A stretch of 64,000 bases of DNA. Source: Fomitopsis serialis. Its lineage: Eukaryota; Basidiomycota; Agaricomycetes; Polyporales; Fomitopsidaceae. The position numbers were made by a program, and so were the translations under genes. Shown piece after piece: positions 12,616-25,535 of this stretch (position 1 is its first letter; the number at the start of each line of letters is the position of its first letter). The notes below the pieces were generated by a model, which saw nothing but the letters and a program-made list of their open reading frames with translations, searched no databases and was not told the DNA's origin. The stretch is taken from NCBI RefSeq assembly GCF_022376445.1, contig NW_025955060.1:85594-149593 (forward strand), read 5' to 3'.

Positions 12616-14856
12616 TCATTTGGTCTTTCCATTGGCCATTAACACATGCAAAATGATATGGATGTGTGACAGCAAGTAGCACAATCTATGTGACCATGAC
12701 TTTGCTATCATACAATCCACCCATGCAATATGTCCAATATGTCCCCACCATTGAACACATTTATGTGCCAATTGCGGAGTTATCACACTACTTGAAGGTT
12801 ATGGTTGGCATGCTCTTCACATGCCATCTTGCAGACACCAATATTAGTTGAGAATGCTTTGGGGCTAGGTATCATGTGATATTATGTAACATCCACATCA
12901 GAAGCAACTGCAGAACCTCTCCCAGGATAAGCACATTCTCATCTCAGGCCCCCATGGGTGCCCTGCTTGTAACTGAGCACTGGACATGCATCATTGTCAT
13001 CTTCAGACACCTGAACTCCCCTTGGTGACCACTGACAGGTGTTACAATGTGCAGACAAAATTGTATGCACTTTGTCTTCACTCACACTGGAGCCCTCATG
13101 TCCATGCATCACTGCTTGTCTCTCCATCCCCCATTCCTCAGCCTGATTGCAAACACTTGTGTGTTGGCTGCCCTCTCTCTGAGTTTCCTAAGTTAATTAT
13201 GCCAGCACTTGATCCAACAAAGTGTGTCCTGGTCCATTGTTGACAACATGCCTTGTAGTAATAATTTGGAGGAGGAGGGTGAAATGGACATTCCCCTGGC
13301 CCTTCAGAAGAACATGAATGCTGGCTTCTACTACTTGTATGCACACATCAACCGACACCTGTGTTGTGCTGACTGGCTCTGTGGTTTTCTGTGGGCAGCA
13401 GGAACAACACAGAAAACAACAACTGGTCAATGGAACCTCACAAGAGAATCATTAACACTGCAATGTGAGTTTAATACTTTGGTTGTCCATGTCTTTGTCA
13501 ATTGTCAAGGCTAACTGTCACCCTGGTGTGAACAGAGACCACAAGGAGCTGGACTGCACACTCACTGGTGTGACAAGCCCTTCAATCTCAACATCATCCC
13601 TCTTAGCTTTACCAAGGATGAGCCAACAGACCAGATGGAGGTGCCATTCATAGCATGCACAGCCTCTGCAGACTGGAACATGATGGAATGGACCACTGTG
13701 GATGTGGACAATGACATTGTTGTTGAGTGTGACAATCAGGGCCTGCACTGGTGAGGTGGGCTGCACTATCTTGACTGTAGTATGTTCATGCCTTGCATGC
13801 ATGGCCTTCCCATTGCCTTGCCACATGCAAACTTGGTTCTAGAACCCTGTGTGGAGAGCCCAAACATTGACCTGTGGTCCTCACAGGTCCACAATCCCTT
13901 TTCACATCAGATGCAGCCCACTGCTTGTCAGCAAGGGGTTTGCACATGAATGATGACCCAAGCTCTCAGTGATGCATGGGATTGCTTGAGTGCACCCCAC
14001 TCTGTGCACACAACCCTCACCAGCCAACCAGGCTTGCTTCCCCACAACCACCTGAGAATGTTGCTAGAGAACCCCAGCATCTCCTGTGAGCTTTGTGTGG
14101 GAACATCTCTTTGTGGTGAACTTTGACAACATACCTCTGAATGTTTGTGCTGGAAAGTGAGCAGATGTCCACTTTAGTCAGGCTACATGTTATACTCACC
14201 ATTTGGCAGTCGAGTCTCCTGTATCAGATCATCATTCAGACTATTGCACAATCACTTAGCACAGACACTCAGCTGTCACTGCAGCAGCATCTTGTGGGAT
14301 TTGAGTTGGAGGTGTGTGTTGATCATATGAATATGCAACTGCTGCCTAATATTAAACATAAAAAATCAGAATGATAAAACATATTGTTTTATGACCTGGC
14401 AATATGTTGCAGGCTTTTCTGGAGGTGTACAATTGGACAACCTTCCCCATCTCAACTATGCTGGCCAAGGTGTACTCAGACTTTCAAATGGCAATCAGCA
14501 AAGGGAATATCATCCCTCCAATGCAGACTGAGCATGTTGCAATTCTCAATTGATGTCTTGTGTATGCATACACTGGCAGCAGAAAGATCCTCATGAAGTT
14601 CCCAATGGACCTGCTCCTGATTACCTGCCATCTGCACCATTCAATGATTCCACAGTTCATTCTCATCGAATCTGGAGTTTTGCATATCAATACTGAAACC
14701 TTGGAATGATTATCAATGATAATAGGAACCTATCCAACTGGGAAGAAATGCAGAACAATGGCCTGGCAGGCTCCACACCAGATGCAATGGGCAATATTCT
14801 GGCTCCTGTTCCAAAATGAAGAAAGCAAGATGGAAGAGCAGCAGAGTGGCAGCCAT
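12616..14856. other. Spacer of the inverted repeat, degraded and unidentified
   Basis: 2,241 bases between the two arms. It is CpG-poor with a few exceptions (12776, 14209, 14667). ORFs reach only about 100 codons and carry no recognisable domain. It may be the body of a decayed transposon whose arms are long terminal inverted repeats. No transposase motif was found. Confidence 0.5.
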
Positions 14857-15915
14857 TATTGAATGTGAGAGTGTCACGACAGGATGACAACAACAAAACT
14901 AAATGAGATGGTCACATTGCTCTACCATGTCAAAATGGGCCAAAAGATGGTCAAGGGCTGGATCAGGGAGATTGAATTCAAAAGAAACAAAGGTGGTATG
15001 CAAGACAAACATCCTATCTGCATAGTACCTTTGGACCACTTTGTAGCAGCCAGGCCATTCAGGCCATTCTTCAACACATCTAAAAGACATATGTTCATTG
15101 AAGAACAAGGAAAATAAGAAATGGCATATAATGTTGTGCCAGCAAAGACAGGCAGAGAACCAATGAGGTGGGCCATTGTTGTTGAGCCTGCTGCTGAGAA
15201 AAGAAAGGGTTAGAGAAGGAAGGGAGAGAAAGTTTAGCAATGACACACTAAGGCACCCTCCCCATCAGTGACCTCACCCCACATGTCCCAACAAGAAGAT
15301 GTTTGAACAGAATGTCATGGGAAGGCAGCATAGGGTGGTCAAGTGTGGATAGAGTGTGGTTTGCAGTGGTGGTGTGTATGCACATTAGAGACCAGTGGCT
15401 GAAGATTTGAACTCAGATCAAAGTCAGCTGAGTGCCTAGATCCAGTCCATGACATTCAGCAGCACTTACTCATTTTTATTGTGCTTTGTCAGCAATTCCA
15501 AGAGCATTCATATTTACTGGAGATCAGGCCACAATGGATGGAATCATGGGTTTGGTTGGCAAGTTGGATGATATTGATCACATGATAGGATTTTATTGGT
15601 TAATCTAAGAGCTTGCTTACTCATTATCTTACTCAGCTGCTTATTAAGCAGTTCACAAAGTGTACATAAAGTCCTGTGTTTTTGCAGGCAAAGACATGCA
15701 ATCCCAGTAGTACCCTCTCAGACATCTGGTGTGAGATCTGCAGTCACCTTTCTAAGTCAATCAGTTACTATTTGAGGCAGTATCTCACACAGTGTGAGAC
15801 CTCTGATAGTATCTTCAGTTCCAACAATCAGTAGTTTGTCTCATAGCACATTACTAAATGCTATCACTCTCACTGAGCAAGTCTTCATTTGGAAGTATTG
15901 TCTCAGTACATCTTG
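14857..15915 (-). repeat. Right arm of the 4.36-kb inverted repeat (1,059 bp)
   Basis: This is the reverse complement of 11557-12615, carrying the same 115-codon ORF on the opposite strand with one visible amino-acid change (Asn to His). At 14877 this arm keeps a CG where the left arm shows the deaminated form. That marks mutation after the duplication. Confidence 0.88.
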
Positions 15916-16264
15916 TACACATTGTTAAACTAATGGATAATCATTGCTGTTCAGCAAGAATGCTCAAGTTTGGACAATCCTGGAATGGAGATGACCACAT
16001 GATTCCTTCAGGTATGAAATCCATGAGTAAACCAAGGTAAATTGCACCCAATATGCCCCGCTGCTTTGGTGACCTTTTTGGGATTTGAATTTAATTCTCA
16101 TCAAAACAACTGGAACAAGCCTAGTCAGGAACATGACAGTGAGTACTTAGCACCCTTTGGACTGCAATTGGGATGTCTCATGTGGGTCCAGAAAATCCAC
16201 AAAAGCACACTGCAACATGCAGCAACATCAAATAAATCAGCAGGTCTCATTGCAGTGCTGGTAA

Positions 16265-16315
16265 AATTGAGACTTGCTGGGGAGAGAGGGCCATAGCTGG
16301 CAGTACGATCCCTTT
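16265..16315 (+). repeat. Short dispersed repeat (acttgctggggag motif)
   Basis: The segment starting acttgctggggagagag and running to gatccctttgg recurs near 28373-28420 and 30578-30625 with a few substitutions. In the 28.4 kb copy it lies directly after the end of a longer repeat. It may mark one end of an element family. Confidence 0.6.
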
Positions 16316-17879
16316 GGTAGGATACATGTCAATTTATGAACAACTTCAAGCTGCCCACATCAGAAGTTATGCTTGGAAAGACTGCTAGTATATTGTCTAT
16401 GCATAGAGTACTGACATATCTTCCACATTTTGCACTTCAGAGTAGCCTGCTAATTGGATAGGTTGTTGTAATATGAGGATCATAGCTTGAAATCATGAGC
16501 AACATACCAATTGAGTAAGTTATTATATATTCATATGAGACTCTCTGTTGCTCCGTTGAGAACACAGACATTATGGATCTGTTTCTTACTTGGTAAATTG
16601 CCAAGTTGCTTATCAATATGATCTGAATACTAATGAACAGTGTTACTGGTTTGTATTGATAGTAACATAGAGAAAATAGCTTGGGAATGTTGCAAAGAAG
16701 TAAGGAGAGCCTCTAGATCAACTAGAACTCAAGGAAGGGGAATCTGGGGGGTTGACTACAGTAACCACTACTCAGTTGGGACTTGCTGTCAGTGCTGTTG
16801 TACAAGTATTAGCCCTTGATCAGAGAAATTCTGATACCAAAGGATGTCTTTCAGTAGATTGTTAATAGTACTTCCCCAAGTACAAACCAATCAACAGTGG
16901 AGGATGGAACCAATATACAGAGGAGAAGTATACCAGTAAGGAATTCTGAAAAAGGCCTGTCAAGAATTGATGTGTTATACAAGGAATACAACCAAAGAAT
17001 GTGCAGTTTGCTCTCACCATAAGTGAACAGTTACCAGACACTGACCAGTAGTACAAAGCCATACTAAGGTATGTTACTGGATTGGAGCTCAGCTCCTGAG
17101 TCAATAGTAATGGGCTCATGTACAATGTGAAGCAATGTATCACCATAGTAAGTGCCATCAAGACTGATAGAGTCATGGGCAGGATTGATCACTGATGAAT
17201 TGAAGGTACATAAGAGTACAGAAGCAAGTGGTAGATGAGATAAATGTTTGGACTTGCTCATAGGGATGCTCCTTGTGTGCATTTATGCACAGCCTTTTAG
17301 TTACATAAAATACTTCATAGAATCCTACAAAATAGTAGAAGACTCAGTACACCACTTTCCAAGGCCATTCAAGATGCACAATAAGCTCACAGGCTCATTG
17401 TAAGGCAAGGGTAGATGTGCCAATAATTCTCACTGATCATCAAGGATGTGCTCTGTGATTCATGACACACCACTTGCAGGTTGTCCTGAAACACTAGCAC
17501 AGCCTTATGAACACTAGTCACTCATAGATTGCCTGCCAGCTGGGATAATATATCAATAGATAACATAGTCTGAGCTAATAGAACCCCAGTAATATCTTTC
17601 AAAGCATCTGGTCACAAGGGGTCTAAGGAGAGCACTAGAAACCTGGTAATAGTCCAGTCAGAACATACACCAATAGGTGCCACAAAGAATAACAATGTGG
17701 GAAAAAAAGATCACTTAAATCTGGTCAGAAGGCATTGTGAACCCCAAATGAAGTCCATTAAAAGGATCTAGAATAAAGATAACAAAGCCCAGGAGTGATA
17801 ACAATTCCTGCTGCCTATCCTATTCAAAGACCATATCTATGGAATTTCTTGTGTAAAAAGTTTTTTAATGCCTTGTCCC

Positions 17880-18200
17880 TAACAACAGACTGCATACTAA
17901 GACTTGCACATGGGCCTTTCCTGGGTATTCTAGTAATGCCTACTATCAATGGCCATGCTCTCTGATCATAAGTCCAAGGATTTCTATATCTTCAGACATA
18001 CTCCCAAGATAATCACCAGTGTCCTTTTCTGGCTGACTGTTCATTATTTTGTGTGCACATACAATGTATGGTACTATATTTGGATTACACACTATATTTT
18101 TCATGTTGACATTCCTTGGGCATGGCAGATACCACCCAGGATCAACTGCCAAATGGTGTACTGGTAGGCACACTGCCACATATTTCCAATGCTGTTCAAA
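17880..18200 (+). repeat. Diverged direct repeat of 28540-28930
   Basis: Shared blocks in the same order include agacttgcacatgg, tgctgggtattccagtaatg (with a substitution), a block around cataagtcc, a TG-rich run, and ggcagatacca followed by ccaaatggtgt. Strongly diverged and CpG-free. No coding content was recognised. Confidence 0.55.
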
Positions 18201-20189
18201 TATCACACATGTTCACACCTGGGTCTAAAGTGTTATATCTCCACTTTCCATATAACATGAAAGGACCCAACATGAGTAGCTGATATTTTATCATCACATG
18301 TAAAAGGAAACAGCTGCAGCAAATGAGAGTACTCCCAAAGTCATATTGTTGACTAGAGATCCATAAAAGGACACCCATATATTGGCTCAGAAGTCCATTG
18401 TAATATGGCCTCTTCACTGTTGCTTAGTAAGCAATGCAAGTCTGCATTATTTCCATGGCAACCATGACTTCTTCTGAGCCCAATCAGGAAGAAATCACAG
18501 CATACACTGCAATATGAGTGATAGTAGACATTGCACAAACAGACACCACTGTCAATACATTTTTGCCCATATGAACAAGCCAAGAGCTGCCTATTCTATC
18601 TTCACATACCAAGGGCCATTGCATGAGAATAGGATGATGGTAGTGCGTACAGACATTAGATATGCTCCAGGCAAAAATTATATGAGCAATTAACAACCAA
18701 GCATAGCACCATCATACTGTATAGTTGGCACTGCTTCATATTGACACAATCAGTCAAAGACATGCTTATACTGGACTGGGACAATAGAGCTGCAGACATC
18801 AGGCTGTGAACTCTGCATTAGCACATCTGAGATGTACTGTCATGCATTGGCCTACAACAGTCAGCACAATATGATGTCATGGGATCATCTGATTTTATCT
18901 CATTTCCTACCATTTATCTAGCATTGCAGAGACCATCAAAGCATTTGATCACCTATGTGTGGTGTCCCTACTTTATGACATTGCTAGCCTATAGACTTTC
19001 TAGCAACAGTAGTAAATGCACAACACAACTTGTACAATGTCTTTCTATCACTTTCTAGGATCAGTACAGTGTCATAAAGCTCTGTGAACCCATACTATGG
19101 ATAGCTATGCCATTCACATGTGAGACAGAGCCAATATTACATACTCAGCATTAACTGTGGCCTTTGTGCCACAGGTGTTCACCATTTTCTGCATATGCCA
19201 TTGCCTGCCCAAGGGTTTAGACATGAGCTAATCACTACTTATAGCAAGCAGTACAAGGTGAATGGAATCATACAGAATATTCCCTTGTTTTATCCGCATT
19301 TTCTGAGCCCAGACACAGCAGATAACTCGGACTTTCCATTTTGAGAAGGTCAGGTACCACATATGGCAGGTTTCATTCAGGTCTCATATAGCCACACAAT
19401 CCATAGGCAGTTGGCAAGCATCACAGGAAACACAAACAAAGTGAAAGAACCAGTGTGTACAGAGGCATATGTATTTTATTTCGCTTTGTGAATGGTGGGT
19501 GCCATGTTTATATGAATCCATGGGAAGGCATACTATGTACAGCCTTTCTGACATCATATACATGACTGGGAATATTCCCAATTGTTTTTGATTTTTTGGG
19601 AGACCATAGCACAGCAAATACATTGTCACTAATGAGCTTGTGGCTTGCATTCAAACTCAGCCCAATAGCCTGCCTTTGCAGGGCCTATTGAAGAGTTGAA
19701 CTGAACAGAATAGCCTAGGATCCTGTCTGGAGCTGCCAGTCCCTGAGAATTCCAGGTGATAATGGTGCTTACAAGATGGACCAAGACTCATTGAAAGAGT
19801 GGCTTGTATTAGGCTATGCATGGGAAACTCTGCATTATTATATGTTTTCTGCCATATGGCCTCAACAGTCAACCCAATACAAATCCATAGTACTATCTAA
19901 TTTTTCTCTGATTTTCCTGCTATTTATCCAGTCCTGCAGAGGCCATGCATGGCCAACTTCCCAAATGGGCAGGGGACTAACCATATATGGCAGTTTTGTA
20001 TGTTTGATATCCTCCACCTCACAGAGCCCATACACGTGGAACTGTCTTGTACAAGCATCATACACACACCAACATTTGCTTATATCCCCAGTATCACTTG
20101 CCAAGGTCAGTACTCTGTGAAAAACAACAAGAACACCAAATCTGGGCACCCCTGTCAGTACTCAAGGGGCATTCCATGGAGAAGCAATA

Positions 20190-20500
20190 TTTTGGGACTT
20201 TTCCGCATTTAATGGGGTTCTAGTAAGAGCTCAGTTAGTGTGGCTTGAAGCCATCAAAAAACTCGGCATGAAGAGCTGAGACTGAAAGATTACTTTAAAA
20301 GGGAACATTTGTCACCATTTCAGCCAATGGGAGTGCTCCAAAATCCCCTTTGAGTGACCGGAGTCGTCGACAGGCCGGAATTCCGGCCTGTCGACAACTC
20401 CGCTTCGGCAACGGGCGCTCAATCGAGTGCTTAGTAAGCAATGTAAGTGCACACTGTTACTGCAGCACAATTCACTTGTTTTGGGCTCAAGAAAATGCGG
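20190..20500 (+). repeat. Repeat family R3, partial copy with a 44-bp palindrome
   Basis: The left part matches 9780-9950. The right part matches the tandem gcgct/gtgcttagtaagc motif of the copies at 10000 and 21420. Between them lies a palindrome unlike those of the sister copies. The copy is truncated about 60 bases after the tandem motif, at caattcacttgttttgggct. Confidence 0.6.
20359..20402. repeat. 44-bp near-perfect palindrome, no loop
   Basis: Two 22-base arms (20359-20380 and 20381-20402) meet at ggaattcc with one mismatch (C/T, a CpG-type difference). It contains many CpGs inside an otherwise CpG-free block. Confidence 0.92.
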
Positions 20501-20984
20501 ATTAATCAGACAATATTCCAGGATATATGTGAAGCATCCCTGAGCATTTTTACAAGTGGAGAAGATTCCACTATATGGTCATTCAGTGCTGAGACATCAT
20601 CACATGCATGTTATTACCATTTTTCCCCACCAATAGCTGTGCTGTGCAACTTCCAGACACATCCATGCATTGTAAACTATGCACATAGCTATACCGGTCA
20701 TAGGCAATGTATTTCAGAGACAACAAGCCATTCATATCTGCACAGTCACTTGTGATTCTCTAAATGTTGTCCTTTGTGTTTCTCTGTTTCCTGACTTTCA
20801 AACAATTGGGCAAGTCATACTAGTCATATATTGTGGGGGCCTCCATACAAGATGAACTGCCTTCAATTACAAGGCAATACAGATGAGTCTGATTACACAT
20901 AATATTCCCTGATTTTATCTGGATTTTCTGAGCCCAGACTGAGCAGGTTAAGCAAAATTACCATTTTAGGAAGGTCAGCTACCC

Positions 20985-21240
20985 TATTTAGCAGGTTTGA
21001 GATGTCAGAGAATCTGTGGGCAGCATATAGGCTTCAAAAGAGAGACTTTTGAGGTGAAAAGGGATGCACTCATGTGCACAGAGGCATTTGCATTTTTTTT
21101 TGTTTTGTGAATTGTGCCATGACCAGTGAAGGTAATGGGCAAGTCACAGCAGCTATAGACTCTATGACATCATACCTATCACAGAGATTATTTTGGGAAT
21201 TTTCCGCATTTTAGTGAGGCCACAGTACAGCAGGTACAGT
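20985..21240 (+). repeat. Direct repeat of 29505-29765
   Basis: Matches 29505-29765 with moderate divergence. Shared blocks are agcaggttt..gatgtcag, gcactcatgtgcaca, tgttttgtgaattgtgccat, aatgggcaagtcacagca and cacagcacagcag-like. A more diverged relative sits at about 19340-19620. No coding content was recognised. Confidence 0.65.
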
Positions 21241-22580
21241 GCCACTAAGGAGCCTGTGGCTGAGATTCATACTCAGCTCAAAACCTCGGCAGCCTGCCTG
21301 ATTAGGGCAGAAAAGGGCTTGTTGCACCAATCAGAGCAGCTCGGCATCCTTCTCGTGCCGTTCGGAGGTGCAACCGTGCCAAATTTCCGCACGGTTGCAC
21401 CTCCGAACGGCATCTGGGCGCTTAGTGGGCGCTTAGTAAGCGATGTAAGTGCGGACTGTTACTGTGCTTAAGAGAGCTTGTTTAGACTCAGAAAAAAGCG
21501 GAAAATTGAGACAATATTCAAAATGATCCAGGCAATGTGAATAAAGCTGTATATTGCATGGGTTTGACATCAGATCAGATAGCATTCTCAATAACCTGGT
21601 AAGATGGTTGCTGTGGCCCCAGTGAGCTTATATAAGCCTGCTACTTCACTCTTGGAACTGCTCATGTACTGGACAACCCTATAAGATGGTAGTGTAAGTA
21701 CACATTCAGGTATGTATCCCTAGATTGTGTCTGTGAGCAAGACAAAGCCAGTGGCTGCATAATTGCCATATGAAGTATATTGCCTTCCCAAAGAGGAATC
21801 ATACACAAACAGGGGCATGTAGGGCTCAGAAAAATGCAGAAAATCTATGAGATATACAGACACATCAAAGACAAGTGTATGATTGCCTTGAGCTGCAATG
21901 GTCACCATTAAACTTTATGCAAGGGCCATAATATGGCAAAAGATGCTCAGATTACCCATTATAGTCCTTGTTACCTGTATTACAGAAGCTGCTGAGCTGT
22001 ACACACTGTCTAAACCACACATATCTATCACAGTGTACATATGGAACATATTTGAGTCATACACAGGTACTTTGAATCTTCAGAGGCACATGTGCATTTT
22101 TATGTTTTGCATTTCCTGGCCTACCCAGCCACTGTCAGTAAAATTCCTGTATACTCTCTGAATGAAGGGCTATCAGATGAGCATACTATGATTTGTTACT
22201 GGCTGAGGCTACAAGTGGTCTACAATATGTGAGCGCTTACCACAGTGAGCTGCCAGGCAGACAGTCACGTGACAGTTTTACCAGTTTCCTTATTGGGGGA
22301 ACTGCTAAGGTGTTTCATGGCCCTCATATCCATAACAGAGCGCTTAACCACTGCAATTGTTTGTATCTGTTGGTGCAAGTTGCATCGTCTGGGAGTCTGA
22401 AATTTCAGACTCAGATAAGTAACCCATACTAACAGTTACTTATCTCTGCTTATTGGGGTGGCTGCAAGTCACGTACATTGTGGGAACAAACTGCCATTTT
22501 GGAGGAATTGCTAAGGTGTTTCATGGTGGTCCATCATAAGAACGATACCTTCGTACCTCAGGGATTGTAACTCAATGGAT
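21185..22580 (+). repeat. Repeat family R3, copy 2 (less mutated)
   Basis: Direct copy of 9780-11170 that keeps more CpGs (for example in the gggcgcttagt tandem at 21415-21440). It ends with a block around cataagaacgatac and gtacctcaggg that matches the outer ends of the inverted pair 27610-28375 / 33043-33816, so these copies probably share one element end. Near 22383-22445 it has two small inverted repeats (gtctgaaatttcagac; agataagtaac with gttacttatct). Confidence 0.65.
21356..21412. repeat. Hairpin with 24-bp perfect arms and 9-nt loop
   Basis: Arms are 21356-21379 and 21389-21412 and are exact reverse complements; the loop is caaatttcc. It occupies the same place in the R3 repeat as the palindrome at 20359-20402 but is unrelated in sequence. 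Confidence 0.95.
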
Positions 22581-23619
22581 TCACTCACCAGCAGCATGAC
22601 ATTTGGTGCACCATGTTTGGGATGGCCACCTGTGGCCCCTTCAAGGGTAGGTTACTCATAGGTACCTGCACCTACCAGGGCAAAAGGTTCTGAAATTGAT
22701 GGATAGGCCCAAACTTCATTGTAACAATGGCCAGATGTTGCACTGGAATGTTAGGTGCACCCATTTGGGTGCCTCTGATGCTCTGTGCTTCCTCCCACCA
22801 TTTTTGTGCATCCACCACTGCACCTCACTTCTCGAGGATGCTGCCAATCAACGGTAAGGCTCAGCGATGATGTGATTCCTCTGGCCATATTGTTGAATGA
22901 ACTCCAGGTCATCGAGGATGCACTCAAAATCTATACAAAGATGTTTCCCCAAGCTAGGTCAGGTAACCACTTGTGGAAAGAGGTGTTGGACACTTCTGAC
23001 TGGATGTCAGAGATTATGTCACTCAGGATTGCTGACAGTGTTGACATTGTGGATGAAAAGGGTGTCTGGAGGGCCCATGTCACCACATGCTACAGTGAAG
23101 GCATACACATCATGAACCGCTGTGCAACATATTTTGGCTACCTCATTGATGCCATGAACAGGGTCCTCAGCTTGAGCTCCATGGCATAACCCAAGGCACC
23201 TGGCAGATCATGCTTTATCAAACCCATCATGGTATGTTGCCATTGTAACATGGCTTCAATCTCACCATGCTGATTCTCTGCAGCTGTTATGACTGTGGGT
23301 CACAGTAAATTAATACTTACTATCAGAATAGTACCAAAACCCTTTCCAATTAATAGAGAATAAGAGTTGAGAATGAAGCTCTATTACAGAGGAGTAGTAA
23401 TAGAATGTAGTATCTTGGAAAGTCTTTCCGAGACAAGGGAACAACTTCACACAAGAGTTATTGAAGTAAGACACTACTGATGTAAGCCTGACTCCTTGAA
23501 CATTCTTTATCAACCTTACTGAACCCTTACTAGTAGCATGAAGCAATACTAAGTAAGGGAATGTTAGTTCCTAATACTCAGTGAGGCTATGAATATTAGA
23601 CTAACCTAGTGCATAGCGT

Positions 23620-23746
23620 GGGTGTACCCATGGGTGTCTCAGAGCATACCCATACCCATACCCACATGGGTTGCATACCCATGCCATGGGTATGGGTTTT
23701 GCATGGGTATTATGAGTACCCATGGGTATGGGTAATGTTATGGGTA
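23620..23746 (+). repeat. TACCCA/TGGGTA minisatellite A
   Basis: Irregular runs of taccca and its complement tgggta, often fused as tacccatgggta, giving many internal inverted repeats. Similar arrays are at 25438-25535 and 29800-29905. It is preceded by ctaacctagtgcat, a motif also found beside the other two arrays. Confidence 0.85.
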
Positions 23747-25437
23747 GTCCTATGTGCAGTTCATGCTCAATGGCTTGCAAGATATGATGACACTTATTGT
23801 GCAGAGGCCAGAATATCAATCAGGCACTGTACAGTTGGTGAATTCTCATCATAAATTGATGCTATGTGCAAGACCAAGGATGAGCACCCCTCAGACCAGT
23901 TCACTGACTGTGTGGTCAATCACAACAGTGGGAGTTTCCAGTTTTTGTCCCACATACATGCAAGAACAATAGAAAGATGAGTGGGTATGGGAGGGGTCAA
24001 AGCAAGGTTTGGTGTATCAAAGTCAAACATAGCAATACACAGGGGTGTACCTTTTTCCAAGTTGTAGACTTGTAGTGTTGTTGCATGTCATGCTCACTTG
24101 TTAAACTGCAATAGAATGGGCAAGTGTGTTGCCTGAAGTAAGAACTGAAGGGCAGGTAATACAGGATAGGCAAAGATGAACAACTGACAAAAAGGGAAAA
24201 CAATGTAAACAAGGCACAAAGATCATGGAAGCAAGGTATGTATTACAACTCATAACTCTGGTGGTTACACAAGTGTGTCATAACAGTACAAATAGCTACA
24301 CAGACCCACAAGAACTGAGGAATGAAACTAGCAAGGTTGTATACATCAATAGATCTTACATATTTTACCAAATATGAACAGTGAGGCAATGGGCAGAGCC
24401 TTATAACATGTGCTGTTTACATATAGCAGTATCACAGGTCAACAGTCAGCAGATAAATATACCTCAGACTCAACAACTACACAACTGAATCACAGGAAAG
24501 ATGTAGCAGTGCTCCATCAATACCAGCAGTGTCTTTCACATATAACAGCCTGTGAGAAGAGAGTCATATCAGGATTATTAAGCAATATCATCACAGGATC
24601 CCCACATTTCATTACTTTTTCACCAATATAGCATCAATAAGGGGCAAGGCCTGTCAATGACTATGCCAAAAGGCAGTTTCATTGAGCTTAGCTTGCCAAT
24701 TGTTAAGTGGTGCATATAGGCCCTATGTTGAGAAGGTTTGTCATCTGAGTGGTCATGTGGCCGCTGTCAATACCATTCCATGAGCACCTTGAATTTATTG
24801 AATTGACCAACAAGGCATGAACACTACCTCATAGGTATGTACTGCTGGTGCGACAAGCATAAAGGCCCATCTCAAAGTGTTTGTGACATAGCAATCATGC
24901 TGATTTCTTTTCCATCAGGATCCCTTGTCACAGGTGACCAACTAAGCATTACACAGTATTACCAGCTGTCTAACAAGGACAGCTTTAAAGTAAGTAGGAT
25001 TCAGTATGGTCACATTGTTTGGTAGAGCATTCCAGCTACACCATACTGACAAACACATGGCACTGCAGTAATCATTGTGCATTGAAAAGGTTAGTTGAGC
25101 TTTCTCCTAATTCTTCATTTGAGCCACAACAGCACATACACTGCAATGCACATTAGATATTTCATTTGCTTATTTGATGGCCTCAGCAATCTGTGTATTT
25201 GATTATAGCATATCAATATTGGCAAAAGCCATGTCATGCATGGTCAATGAGTCTTGAGGGAAAAATGACTGGTGACTTTACCATACTGCCACTATTGCAA
25301 AATACTCTCAAGCAAGCTTCAGAATGGTGACACCCTAAATGCTAGCATACTATGAGAGTGACACAACACTGAATACCTGGCTAGGAATTAACATTGATTA
25401 CTGCCAGTGGATAAGCACTGCAGAAGTCCATGAGTTT

Positions 25438-25535
25438 CATGGGTACATGGGTCAGATTTTGGCTACCCATACCCATACCCATGCATACCCATACCCATGA
25501 CCCACATGGGTTACTCATACCCATGCAATGCACTA
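25438..25535 (+). repeat. TACCCA/TGGGTA minisatellite B
   Basis: Contains tacccatacccataccc runs in both orientations. Its left flank (25360-25440) and the array itself are the reverse complement of 29800-29995 with substitutions, so the array moved together with unique flanking sequence. Confidence 0.85.

Noticed and set aside
23620..23746. TGGGTA array as interstitial telomere repeat
   Set aside because: The telomere repeat expected in basidiomycetes is TTAGGG; this motif differs in base and phase and occurs in both orientations.
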